Origin: Acidobacteriaceae bacterium
Lineage (GTDB): Bacteria > Acidobacteriota > Terriglobia > Terriglobales > Acidobacteriaceae
Reading direction: 5' to 3'
DNA: 64,000 bases
Assembly: GCA_030037705.1 (NCBI GenBank)
Contig: JASHQE010000039.1
Span: 1-64,000 of the forward strand
Under the pieces are notes generated by a model. That model worked only from the letters and a program-made list of their open reading frames with translations. It searched no databases and had not been told where the DNA came from. Every line of letters begins with the position of its first letter. The first letter of the stretch is position 1. A program made the position numbers and the translations under genes. Positions 39,653-48,532 of the stretch are shown here, piece after piece.

Positions 39653-39802
39653 ATCAACAAGTTATGTCTGTGCACCAATGCTTTAGATGCGCGTGAAGCG
39701 GCGCTGAGACGCTGCGAAAAAAACGTGCAGTGAAAAAGGCGCTGGCTAGACGCGCTCTTTCTTCTGAAGAGCCTTGAAGCCGAAACCAGAAAAAACTACA
39801 AC

Positions 39803-39842
39803 GCGGCTTTGTCGAGTTAACAGGTTTTTAACCTGAAGCCGC
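39803..39842 (+). promoter_or_regulatory. Nested inverted repeats GCGGCTT..[CAGGTT-TTT-AACCTG]AAGCCGC immediately 5' of the NarL-like RBS
   Basis: Inner stem 39821-39835 perfect; outer arms 39803-39809/39836-39842 perfect. Confidence 0.5.
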
Positions 39843-39854
39843 GAGGTGAGGTCT

Positions 39855-40508
39855 ATGGGTGACATTCAGGTTGTATTGGCGGACAATCAGCCGCTTACTC
39901 TCTCCGGTTTGCGCAGCGCTGTAGCAGATCACGCCGACATCCAGGTGCTTGCAGAGTGTGAAAATCGTGAGCGGCTCATGGACGCGGTGCGACATCACAG
40001 CCCGGATGTCCTGCTGGTGAGTACAGAGATTCTTCAGGAGGAACTTGGCGTGCTTGAGCGTCTCGTCACGGAGATGGAATCGACGCGCGTGATTGTTTTG
40101 ACGAGCCGCAAAGATCCCGATTTTCTTGAGGGAGCGCTGCGCTGCGGAGCCAGGGGAATCTTTCAGCGTGAGTGGCCTGTCCAGCAGATACCGGTGGCCA
40201 TTCGTAAAGTAACGAGCGGCGGAGTGTGGCTTGAGCAAACAGTTGCGGAGAAGGTGCTCGAGGAAATTCTGAACCGGCGCAAGGCACCGGATCTGGATGA
40301 GCAGAAGATTACGAGCCTGACTGCGCGCGAACGCGAAGTGATTGGGCTCATCTGCGAGGGGCTCCGCAATAAGGAGATTGCCAGCCGCCTACACATCAGC
40401 GGTGCGACGGTTTCACATCATCTGACTTCGATCTTTCGCAAGCTGGAGGTCGAGGACAGGACCTCGCTTGTCATCTACTCCGCAAAACACGGGCTGGCGT
40501 CATTCTAG
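39855..40508 (+). CDS. NarL/LuxR-type regulator with degenerate receiver
   Basis: HTH LTAREREVIGLICEGLRNKEIASRLHISGATVSHHLTSIFRKL; phospho-Asp position is Ser (PDVLLVSTEI); SD GAGGTGAGG. Confidence 0.85.
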   Translation: MGDIQVVLADNQPLTLSGLRSAVADHADIQVLAECENRERLMDAVRHHSPDVLLVSTEILQEELGVLERLVTEMESTRVIVLTSRKDPDFLEGALRCGARGIFQREWPVQQIPVAIRKVTSGGVWLEQTVAEKVLEEILNRRKAPDLDEQKITSLTAREREVIGLICEGLRNKEIASRLHISGATVSHHLTSIFRKLEVEDRTSLVIYSAKHGLASF

Positions 40509-40691
40509 AACAGTTCAGGAAATAGCCGCTCAGGAAACAGCCGCTGATGAGCAGGGCTGCTGCTCTCTCCGTACAGAGGCGAGACTTGCCCATGGAACGT
40601 GGATGAAGTTTGCTGCGGCGCGCAAGCGGGAACCGATTGCGATGCCGAAGGCGAGACACCCGGTCTCGCCTCAGAATTGCGCAAGGACTGC

Positions 40692-42692
40692 TTAAGGAAT
40701 TGAGACAGTGGCCGTGTTCGACGGAACGCTTTCAACTCCGGATGAATCGACGCTTTCCACGATGTAATCGTAGGCTTGCCCATTCACGATGTTGTTGTTG
40801 TCTGTATACGCCAGTTGCGTGTCGCTCACGGTGCCCATAAGCGTATAAGTTGAGGCGCCGCTCGGCGACCGATAGATGTTATAGTTTGCCACCGGATCCG
40901 TAGAACTCGTCGGGGCCTGCCAGCTGAGATCAACCACATAAGAAGACGCTACCCCTGTGCCGCTCAGCGAGATGGTTGCGGTGGGATTGGTGGACGAGTT
41001 GCTGCTGACGGTCAATTGTCCAGTGACGGCACCTGCCGCGGTGGGATCGAACTGAACGCTCAGGGTGGCAGCCTGTGGCGCAGTCAGCGTTAATGGGAAG
41101 GTGGCCCCGGAGAACGAAAAGCCGGTCCCGGTGATCGTTACCGAATTGACGGTTACAGGCTGGCCTCCGGTGGAGCTTAAGGTCACCGTCTGCGTCGTGG
41201 GCGTATTCAGATTCACGTTGCCGAAACTGATGCTGGTTGAGTTGATGGTCAATAGCGGCGACGAAGAGATTGCTTGCAGAGTAAAGGTTGTGGAGACCGA
41301 GCCGGCGCTTGCCGTCAAGGTTATGGTTTGCGTGCTCGATACCGAAGAAACGGTTGCCGAAAATGTGGCGGTGGTTGCGCCCGCTGCCACCGTCACCGAA
41401 GCTGGCACCGTTACCGCCGAGTTGTTGCTGGCCAGGTTTACAGTGAATCCGCCGGTCGCGGCTGCCGCATTCAGCGTTACCGTGCAACTATCGGTACCCG
41501 ATCCGGTGATGGACGAGCTTGTGCAAGAGAGCCCCGTGAGCACCGGCACGCCTGTGCCGCTCAGGGCAATGGTTGTGGAAGCTCCGGCCGAGGAGTTGCT
41601 GGTCAGAGTCAATTGGCCTGTTGCCGCGCCTGCCGCGGTGGGATCGAACTGCACCGTGAGCATCGTCGAGCTACCCGAGCTAAGGGTGACCGGGAAGCTA
41701 GCTCCGGGAATCGTGAAGCCCGCACCTGATATGGTCGCGGAATTGATGGTCAGGGCTGAGCCTCCTGAAGAGGTGAGGGTAAGCACCTGCGTGGTCGGCG
41801 TATTTACCCCCACGCTTCCGAAGGCTACGCTGGTCGAGCTAACAGTTAGCGATGGACTGGATGTCTCTGCCTGAAGCGTGAAGGTCTGCGAGGTTCCTCC
41901 AGCCGTGGCCGTCAATGTGGCTGACTGGTCGGTGGAGACTGCCGCGACTGTAGCCGTGAAGGTCGCCGTGGTAGCGCCGGCGGCAACGCTTACCGAGGCT
42001 GGCACCGTGACGGCTGCATTGCTGCTGGACAAGGTCACCGTCGTGCCGCTGCTCGGAGCCGCTGTATTGAGAGTGACTGTGCAGGAGTCTGTTCCCGGTC
42101 CCACGACCGAGCTGTTGGCGCAGGTAAGTGCGCTCGGCGCAGGAGTTACCACCGCAACACCCGTGCCGCTCAAACTGACCGTCGCGGTGTTGTCGGTGGT
42201 CGAATTGGTTGTGACCGTCAACTGCCCGGTCGCTGCGCCCGCAGCGGTCGGATTGAACTGCACGGTCACGCTGTAACTGCCGCCGCCCGAGGACAAGATG
42301 ATGGGCGTGGTGCCCTGGCTAGTTATGGAGAACCCGCTGCCGGTTACGCTCAGATTCGAAATTTGGATCGCAGAGGAGCTCAGATTCACGACTGAGACAG
42401 TGGCATTGGCTGTGCTGCCGACATTCACGGAACCGAAGCTGACGCTGGTCGGCGAGACCTCGATGGCACCCGTGATGGCACCGGCCGCTACCGAGGTTCC
42501 CCCACAGCCTGAAAGCGCGAGAGGCAATAACGCCGCAATCAAGAGGAATGCAACAGAAAACCAGCCGCTACCGTGTGGAATATCGAGGTGGCTTGACGCG
42601 CCACGAGACATTCGCCGTGCGTGACCCACGCCAGAACGCACACCACGAACTGCGCACTCAGGGCCCACTGGAGGACAAACTAACTCGTACAT
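40692..42692 (-). CDS. Lipoprotein with repeated choice-of-anchor/ASH-like domains and C-terminal fibronectin-III-like domain
   Basis: Repeats ending VQFDPTAAGAATGQLTLTSNSS..IALSGTGV; lipobox LALSGC; C-term SYVVDLSWQAPTSSTDPVANYNIYRS. Confidence 0.75.
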   Translation of the reverse strand: MYELVCPPVGPECAVRGVRSGVGHARRMSRGASSHLDIPHGSGWFSVAFLLIAALLPLALSGCGGTSVAAGAITGAIEVSPTSVSFGSVNVGSTANATVSVVNLSSSAIQISNLSVTGSGFSITSQGTTPIILSSGGGSYSVTVQFNPTAAGAATGQLTVTTNSTTDNTATVSLSGTGVAVVTPAPSALTCANSSVVGPGTDSCTVTLNTAAPSSGTTVTLSSSNAAVTVPASVSVAAGATTATFTATVAAVSTDQSATLTATAGGTSQTFTLQAETSSPSLTVSSTSVAFGSVGVNTPTTQVLTLTSSGGSALTINSATISGAGFTIPGASFPVTLSSGSSTMLTVQFDPTAAGAATGQLTLTSNSSAGASTTIALSGTGVPVLTGLSCTSSSITGSGTDSCTVTLNAAAATGGFTVNLASNNSAVTVPASVTVAAGATTATFSATVSSVSSTQTITLTASAGSVSTTFTLQAISSSPLLTINSTSISFGNVNLNTPTTQTVTLSSTGGQPVTVNSVTITGTGFSFSGATFPLTLTAPQAATLSVQFDPTAAGAVTGQLTVSSNSSTNPTATISLSGTGVASSYVVDLSWQAPTSSTDPVANYNIYRSPSGASTYTLMGTVSDTQLAYTDNNNIVNGQAYDYIVESVDSSGVESVPSNTATVSIP

Positions 42693-43601
42693 CTCTACGC
42701 CTCAAAAAAAATTCAGGGCAACTGAGAGTTCTGCAAGTTCAAAACTTCACTTTGTTAATACTCACTGGAGTATAACACGGTTCGATCCTGTCAAATTACC
42801 GAGGTTGGTTACCGCAGTGCAACTTTCATGTTATGTCGCGTATTTGAATGAATATAATCGGTTTATCTCAATCTAAACAGCAATTTCCTGGGGGAAATCT
42901 AACCTTTTTTGAGGCTGAAATCGAGAAAAAATAAAAAGAAGGCGAAAACTGGTAACTGAGTAAGTGGTTACTCATGCGCTATATCCAGAAAGGTTCTTCT
43001 GCGACTTAATAGCCAGAATTATTCTTCCTAATTCTCTCTTCTACAGCAGGGCAGAGGCGCACAGGCCGCAAAACAGGCACGCATTCTCGAGTGACTTATT
43101 GCGGATTACCCGTGTGTATTACGGAAGTTCCATTGACACTGATGGTTCTTGCAAGGATGATAAATGCACTATAGGAAAGACGCGGTCCACAATGCTTTCC
43201 TACGCTGCGAAAAAAGAAAATCAAAGGACAGCGTATGAGTTTGACTGGACATTGGGCCGTTCGATGGGACATAACTATCCGCTCTGTGCAACCGGAGCGG
43301 TTTAGGTGCTCATACACTTACGAATGCAGAATTTGTTCTACCGGTGGCAACAGAAGCCGCTTATTGGCCGCTACCGCAAACAGAGATTGGCTATGAGCAT
43401 CGTATCGACGAATCCGTTGAGACGATGACTTGCATGTCGCTCCTGTAATTGCACAGTCCAGCATGAAATATAAAAGTGGACGACACCCTGATCCGCTTGG
43501 ATGAGGGCAGTGCTTGCGTTGAATGGCGGCTATCCCAACGGGCCCAGAAATCAGTTCTTGTCCGATGGTAAGCCTGCGGAAGACTTTACTGAAGGTGCCT
43601 T

Positions 43602-45122
43602 GTGAGTCCATTTTTGCTTGTTTTAGCCCTGGTTCAAAGTGCCGAGACGCGCGCATTCGTAAAAAGAGTTCTTGAGAGCGCTGGTCATCGAGTCATCGAA
43701 GCGGACGGATACCAGCAAACTCAATTGCTTTTGAGCAATGGCCTTTCACCCGACCTCCTGTTGCTTGCGTGTTCTCCTGCCAACTCGACTGAAATGTCTC
43801 AATGCCAACGGCTCTTGAGGAGCGTTCCGGCTGACCGCGTCTGTCTGGTTGCGGGAGTCGGCGAAGACAAACTGCGGACGGAAGCTCGCGCACTTGGCAT
43901 CAGACAGATTCTGTCGAATCCGGTTACGCGTTGCGAGATTGAATCCATGATGGAGAGTCTGAGTCAAGCGCAAGAGAGGCCTCTCGCGCCTGATTCGGTT
44001 CTAGCTTCTTCTGCAACGGCAAATGTGCGCGAGCTTGAAGCTTCGATAGACATGCCCGCGCTGCCCTACATCGAAGAATTAGGCGGCGATCATTTCTTTC
44101 TTGCGGCGTCTCCAAAGATGCTGGAGATCCATCGCCAAGTGAAGCTGCTCGCGGAGACCGATGTGAACGTGCTGATCCTGGGCGAGAGCGGCACGGGAAA
44201 AGAGGTCATCGCTCAGTTGATTCACCGGAATTCGCAAAGAGCGAACGATAAGTTCCTGAAGGTGAATTGCGCGGCGCTGCCGGCTGACTTGCTGGAAAGC
44301 GAGCTCTTCGGGCACCGTCAGGGAGCTTTCACTGGAGCCATCAAGGACCAGCCGGGCAAGTTCGAACAGGCGAACGGTGGCACGCTGCTGCTCGACGAAA
44401 TCGGCGAAATCGGCGTACAGATCCAGGCCAAGCTCCTGCACGTGCTGCAGGACGGGCAGTTCACCCGCCTGGGCGGGCAAACGTGCACCAAAGTGAACGT
44501 AAGAGTTCTCGCCGCCACCAATATCCAGATGGACAGTGCATTAGTCGAGAAGACCTTCCGGGAAGATCTTTATTACCGTCTGAGTGTGTTCACGATTCAT
44601 GTTCCTCCGCTGCGAGAGCGGCGCGAAGAGATTCCCTACTTGATGGAGGAGACGATCCGTCGAGCGCCGGCTGCGATGAAGGGCCGCGCGGCAAGTGTGC
44701 TTTCTTCACGCTTGCTTGATGCGGCACTGCTCTACGACTGGCCGGGCAATCTGCGCGAACTGAGGAATTTTGTGATCCGCACGATCATCATGCGCGACCC
44801 GGAGGCCGCAGCGCGCGAGTTGGAATCTAAAGTCGAAGGGCCATGCGGAGCATTTCAGGCAAGCTGCGCCAGCACAAAATCGCTTCAGGGCTTGGGAATG
44901 AGATCGGTTGTGCGCGATCTCAAGGAACGGACCGAAATGCAGATGATTCAAGATGCGCTGGAGATTTCCCGCTGGAATCGCCGCAAGGCTGCGCAATCGC
45001 TCAATATCAGTTATCGGGCTCTGCTCTATAAGATTCAGCAGCATCGCCTAACGCCAAGAACGGATAGAGATATGAATGGAGAATCTGGCGTCAACTATTC
45101 CGTCGAGAACAGCGCGACATAA
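43602..45122 (+). CDS. Sigma-54-dependent regulator (NtrC family) with degenerate receiver
   Basis: GESGTGKEVIA, ELFGHRQGAFTGAIKDQPGKFE, GGTLLLDEIGEI, FIS-type HTH NRRKAAQSLNISYRALLYKIQ; receiver PDLLLLACSP. Confidence 0.9.
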   Translation: MSPFLLVLALVQSAETRAFVKRVLESAGHRVIEADGYQQTQLLLSNGLSPDLLLLACSPANSTEMSQCQRLLRSVPADRVCLVAGVGEDKLRTEARALGIRQILSNPVTRCEIESMMESLSQAQERPLAPDSVLASSATANVRELEASIDMPALPYIEELGGDHFFLAASPKMLEIHRQVKLLAETDVNVLILGESGTGKEVIAQLIHRNSQRANDKFLKVNCAALPADLLESELFGHRQGAFTGAIKDQPGKFEQANGGTLLLDEIGEIGVQIQAKLLHVLQDGQFTRLGGQTCTKVNVRVLAATNIQMDSALVEKTFREDLYYRLSVFTIHVPPLRERREEIPYLMEETIRRAPAAMKGRAASVLSSRLLDAALLYDWPGNLRELRNFVIRTIIMRDPEAAARELESKVEGPCGAFQASCASTKSLQGLGMRSVVRDLKERTEMQMIQDALEISRWNRRKAAQSLNISYRALLYKIQQHRLTPRTDRDMNGESGVNYSVENSAT

Positions 45123-45601
45123 CCAACACCGATTGCTGTTTACAAGTAGGAACTTTTGGCTGACTAACCGGGACTAATTTGTCGTTACGCACATCGCTGC
45201 CAGCAGCGAGTGTGCGTTCCAGTCGCTTCACTCCTGAAACGAGTGCTGCCTAAGCTGTGTCTGCGCGAGTGGATAAGGAGGATTGTTTTGCGGATGAACG
45301 AAAAAATCCTGCGCGCAACCCGTTGGCAGTTAGGCGATAAACAGAAAGAAGGCGGTGTCGGATTGACAGGAGAAGTGAAACGCTATGCACACATTGAACA
45401 CGAAGTATGCAAAGCTTTGCAGAGTTATAGCCAGGCGCGGAAGAGATAGCGGCGCCATTACTCGAAAATGCCCTAAAAAATGAAGACAGAACCCAGTGAA
45501 TCGATTCGAAGTAAGTTCATCGTGATTTTACCTGCGATCCATATTTTGGCGAGATGCGTGCAGTAACTTGGAACAGAACACTTTAACTCCGTCGGAGAAC
45601 C

Positions 45602-46633
45602 ATGCCCGCTGAATTGCACCAGGGCTTTCAAATAGATCCTGCAGATTTGCCAAGTGAAGCGGTCGTTTTTGGCAATACCGCAGCGATGCTTGAAGTGCGT
45701 GACAAGATCGAGTGCGCGCGGGAAGGCGATTTTCCCGTGCTTCTGCAGGGAGAGAGCGGAACAGGCAAGGATTTGCTTGCGCGGTATCTGCATCTGCGGT
45801 CAGGGCGGCGTGAAGGGCCATTTGTAAAGCTAAGTTGCGCGGCTGTCGCTCCAGGCCTGCTGGAAGGCGAGCTGCTCGGATACGAAGAGGGCGCCGCTCC
45901 GGGAACGGACGAGATCCGGTGCGGGTTAGTCGAGATTGCAAGTGGCGGCACTCTGTTTCTGGATGAGATTGGACAGATGAGTTGGACGCTGCAGAGAAAG
46001 CTCCTCCATTTGTTGCAGAATGGCCGCTATTTTCGGGTTGGAGGGCGTGAGGAGCGGCAAGCGCAGGTCCGCATTGTTTGCGCAACAAACGTTAATTTGG
46101 CAAAGGCCATCGAGAAAGGAACCTTTCGGCGCGACCTGTTCCATCACATGGGAGTTATGTATCTACGCCTCTCGCCATTACGCGAGCGCAAAGAGGATAT
46201 TCCTCAACTGTGGGATTTCTTTGCGGAGAAACTGGCGAGAAAATTCGGAAAGCAGGCTCCTCAATTGACGCCCGAGGTGCTGCAGGTTCTGGAGCAGTGG
46301 AATTGGCCGGGCAATCTGTGCGAGCTGGAGAATTGCATCGCGAGGGTCATCATTTTGGGGGACGAAGAAGGGATTGGTGAGGAACTCCGGCGCCAGGCGG
46401 CGTTTACGAGCGCGATGGAGGGTCAACCGGAGAGGGGTTGGCGTTCTAAGAGCGTCTTGCGCCCGGCAGCGGCGGATGCGGTAATTTTGCAGGTTCTGCA
46501 GGCTAACCGTTGGAACCAGCGAAAAACGGCCGGGGAGCTGAAACGGAGCTACCGCTCGCTGCTCTATAGGTTGAGAAACTCGGGTGTACTGCAGCGGCCA
46601 AGAAGCCGCCGGGGATTTTCACGTCCGGAGTGA
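45602..46633 (+). CDS. Sigma-54-activator-like AAA+ protein lacking a receiver and with altered GAFTGA motif
   Basis: GESGTGKDLLARYLH, ELLGYEEGAAPGTDEIRCGLVE, GGTLFLDEIGQM, HTH NQRKTAGELKRSYRSLLYRLR. Confidence 0.88.
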   Translation: MPAELHQGFQIDPADLPSEAVVFGNTAAMLEVRDKIECAREGDFPVLLQGESGTGKDLLARYLHLRSGRREGPFVKLSCAAVAPGLLEGELLGYEEGAAPGTDEIRCGLVEIASGGTLFLDEIGQMSWTLQRKLLHLLQNGRYFRVGGREERQAQVRIVCATNVNLAKAIEKGTFRRDLFHHMGVMYLRLSPLRERKEDIPQLWDFFAEKLARKFGKQAPQLTPEVLQVLEQWNWPGNLCELENCIARVIILGDEEGIGEELRRQAAFTSAMEGQPERGWRSKSVLRPAAADAVILQVLQANRWNQRKTAGELKRSYRSLLYRLRNSGVLQRPRSRRGFSRPE

Positions 46634-46736
46634 TTTACCGGAGAACGGAAGCGCTGACCTGTTTGTGCGGTTTGGGCTCAGATTGCGAGAGGGGCAGCAC
46701 AGATGGTACTGCGGCATGCGGGGTGAATGCGGGCAG

Positions 46737-46758
46737 CGGTAACGGCTCGAAGTTACCG
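46737..46758 (+). other. Leader stem-loop CGGTAAC-N8-GTTACCG upstream of the NusG-like gene
   Basis: Perfect 7-bp stem. Confidence 0.45.
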
Positions 46759-46833
46759 GCGCGAGGGCAAAGAAACAGAGGACAGTGGCTTTGCCGGGGG
46801 ATTGGGATTAAATGGGCGATGAAAGCCTATCAC

Positions 46834-46878
46834 GTGCATTTGGAAGCTGTTACCAGTGCATATTGGAAGAGTTACCAG
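46834..46878 (+). repeat. Imperfect 22-bp tandem repeat GTGCATTTGGAAGCTGTTACCA / GTGCATATTGGAAGAGTTACCA
   Basis: Two adjacent copies in the long leader before the NusG-like gene. Confidence 0.5.
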
Positions 46879-47125
46879 GGGTTCAGGACGCTAGCACAAA
46901 CCGGGAATTGTCACTCCCCGGTCGGGTCTAAGATTTTGAAATAGGGAAGATGTGCTCCAGTATCGGGATACCCTTACCGGCCGGTGCAGGCATGTTAGAG
47001 CGTGAGGCGCTCGACGTGTGAGGAGCTTAGAAAGAAAATGGGTCTGTGACCCACAGGGCGAAGCTATGTCTAGGCGGCTTCATTGGAAGAGAACCGCATA
47101 CCTGCGGAAGAGGTGAGAAAACGGC

Positions 47126-47743
47126 ATGCCGATGCCACCGAAAATCGACAGCAGCTCGTACGAGGGATCTCCTTGGTGGGCCCTTTACACGCGACATCAG
47201 CACGAAAAAACGGTGGCGGAGATGCTCATGACGAAGGGCTTCGATGTTTTTCTGCCGCTGTATGATTCCATGCGCCGTTGGAAGGACCGGAAAAAGATGC
47301 TTTCTCTTCCGCTTTTTCCCTGCTATGTCTTCGTGAGAGGGAACATCGAGAGAAAGCTGCAGGTTGTAACCACGCCGGGCGTGCACATGATTCTCTACCA
47401 TGGCGAGCATCTCGCCATCATCCCCGAACAGGAAATTCAGGCGATCCGGGCTGCAGTGGAGGGAAGCTTTCGCGTAGAGCCTCACCCGTTTCTCAAATGC
47501 GGAGATCGGGTTCGCGTGCTGCGCGGCTCGCTTGCGGGGGTTGAGGGCATTCTGAGCCGCAAGAAGAATCTTTATCGCCTGGTGCTCTCCGTCGACATGC
47601 TCGCGCAGTCGGTTGCGGTAGAGATCGATGCTGCCGATGTGGAGCCGGTGAACGGGCGCGGATCAGCCGGCGCATCGCAGGCCGGGCAGTTTGGCGGGCT
47701 GGGTATCTTCCCCAAGCCAATCGCTCTGGGCAGGAGCCAGTGA
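47126..47743 (+). CDS. NusG/RfaH/UpxY-like transcription antiterminator
   Basis: PWWALYTRHQHEKTVAEMLMTKGFDVFLP, LPLFPCYVFVR, CGDRVRVLRGSLAGVEGILSRKKN. Confidence 0.88.
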   Translation: MPMPPKIDSSSYEGSPWWALYTRHQHEKTVAEMLMTKGFDVFLPLYDSMRRWKDRKKMLSLPLFPCYVFVRGNIERKLQVVTTPGVHMILYHGEHLAIIPEQEIQAIRAAVEGSFRVEPHPFLKCGDRVRVLRGSLAGVEGILSRKKNLYRLVLSVDMLAQSVAVEIDAADVEPVNGRGSAGASQAGQFGGLGIFPKPIALGRSQ

Positions 47744-47829
47744 AACCGGAAGAGCCCGCGCGCGGATGGCGCGTGGGTGAGACGAGCGGCGCGAGGCGCC
47801 GAGCCCTACTTATCCCCGCAGTTGGAACT

Positions 47830-48492
47830 ATGATGAACATCAGGCCCGATCGTTTTATGCAGCTGAGGCTTCTGGCTGTTTTCTTTTCGGTTTTCGTGCT
47901 CAGCCTGCCTGCTCCCGGCCAGGATACTCACGAAGCTTCGCCCGCCGCTGCGCCCGACGCAACTTCACAATCCGCAACGCAACCCGCCAAGAATGTGACG
48001 GATGACAGTTTCGTGATCGGAAACGATGATGTCCTGTCGATCAATGTCTGGAACGAGCCGGATTTCAATAAACAGTCATTGCCGGTGCGGTCGGATGGAA
48101 AGATTTCGCTGCCGCTCATCGGAGAGGTTCAGGCGGCCGGCCTGACGCCGTTGCAATTGCAACAGGATATCGCGACCAAACTGCGCTCCTTCATCACCCA
48201 GCCTGACGTCACGGTGATCGTGCTGCAGATCAACAGTCAAAAGTTCAATATCCTGGGGCGGGTGGCTAAGCCGGGATCGTATTCGCTTACAGCGACAACA
48301 ACCGTGATCGATGCCATTGCGGAGGCCGGCGGATTCCAGGATTTCGCGAAGCAAAAAGATATCTATATTCTGCGGAAGAGCCCGAACGGCGTGGAGTCCC
48401 GCATTCCTTTTAACTATAAAGACGTGATCCGAGGCAAACATCCTGAACAGAACATCAAGCTCGAGCCGCACGACACAATCGTCGTGCCGTAA
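47830..48492 (+). CDS. Wza-like polysaccharide export protein (XrtA/PEP-CTERM-locus type)
   Basis: FVIGNDDVLSINVWNEPDFNKQSLPVRSDGKISLPLIGEVQAAGLTPLQLQQDI; SLBB-like C-term. Confidence 0.85.
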   Translation: MMNIRPDRFMQLRLLAVFFSVFVLSLPAPGQDTHEASPAAAPDATSQSATQPAKNVTDDSFVIGNDDVLSINVWNEPDFNKQSLPVRSDGKISLPLIGEVQAAGLTPLQLQQDIATKLRSFITQPDVTVIVLQINSQKFNILGRVAKPGSYSLTATTTVIDAIAEAGGFQDFAKQKDIYILRKSPNGVESRIPFNYKDVIRGKHPEQNIKLEPHDTIVVP

Positions 48493-48532
48493 AGGGCGAT
48501 CGCTGCCGGCACAAGTCTGGCTGGGCTTCGCA

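Noticed and set aside
41065-41874. 269-aa plus-strand ORF and neighbours (41274-41729, 41878-42276) opposite the repeat lipoprotein
   Set aside because: Shadow ORFs created by the repetitive, stop-poor antisense strand of 40692-42692.
42805-42822. TTGGTTACCGCAGTGCAA as a sigma-54 promoter
   Set aside because: Spacing is right but the -24 box beyond TGG does not match, and it lies ~780 bp from the next plus-strand gene.
42964-43305. 113-aa ORF in the 900-bp AT-richer gap before the sigma-54 regulator
   Set aside because: No clear RBS, domain or codon-usage support; region looks noncoding.
45210-45449. 79-aa ORF between the two sigma-54-type regulators
   Set aside because: No recognisable motif or convincing RBS; cannot be supported as a gene.
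47030-47110. CACAGGGCGAAGC.. resembling the conserved start of a c-di-GMP-I (GEMM) riboswitch
   Set aside because: The downstream conserved GACGCAAAGCC and tetraloop-receptor segments are not present; the similarity is too short.
46634-47125. ops/JUMPstart element for the RfaH-like protein
   Set aside because: No GGCGGTAGCGTGC-like sequence found in the leader.
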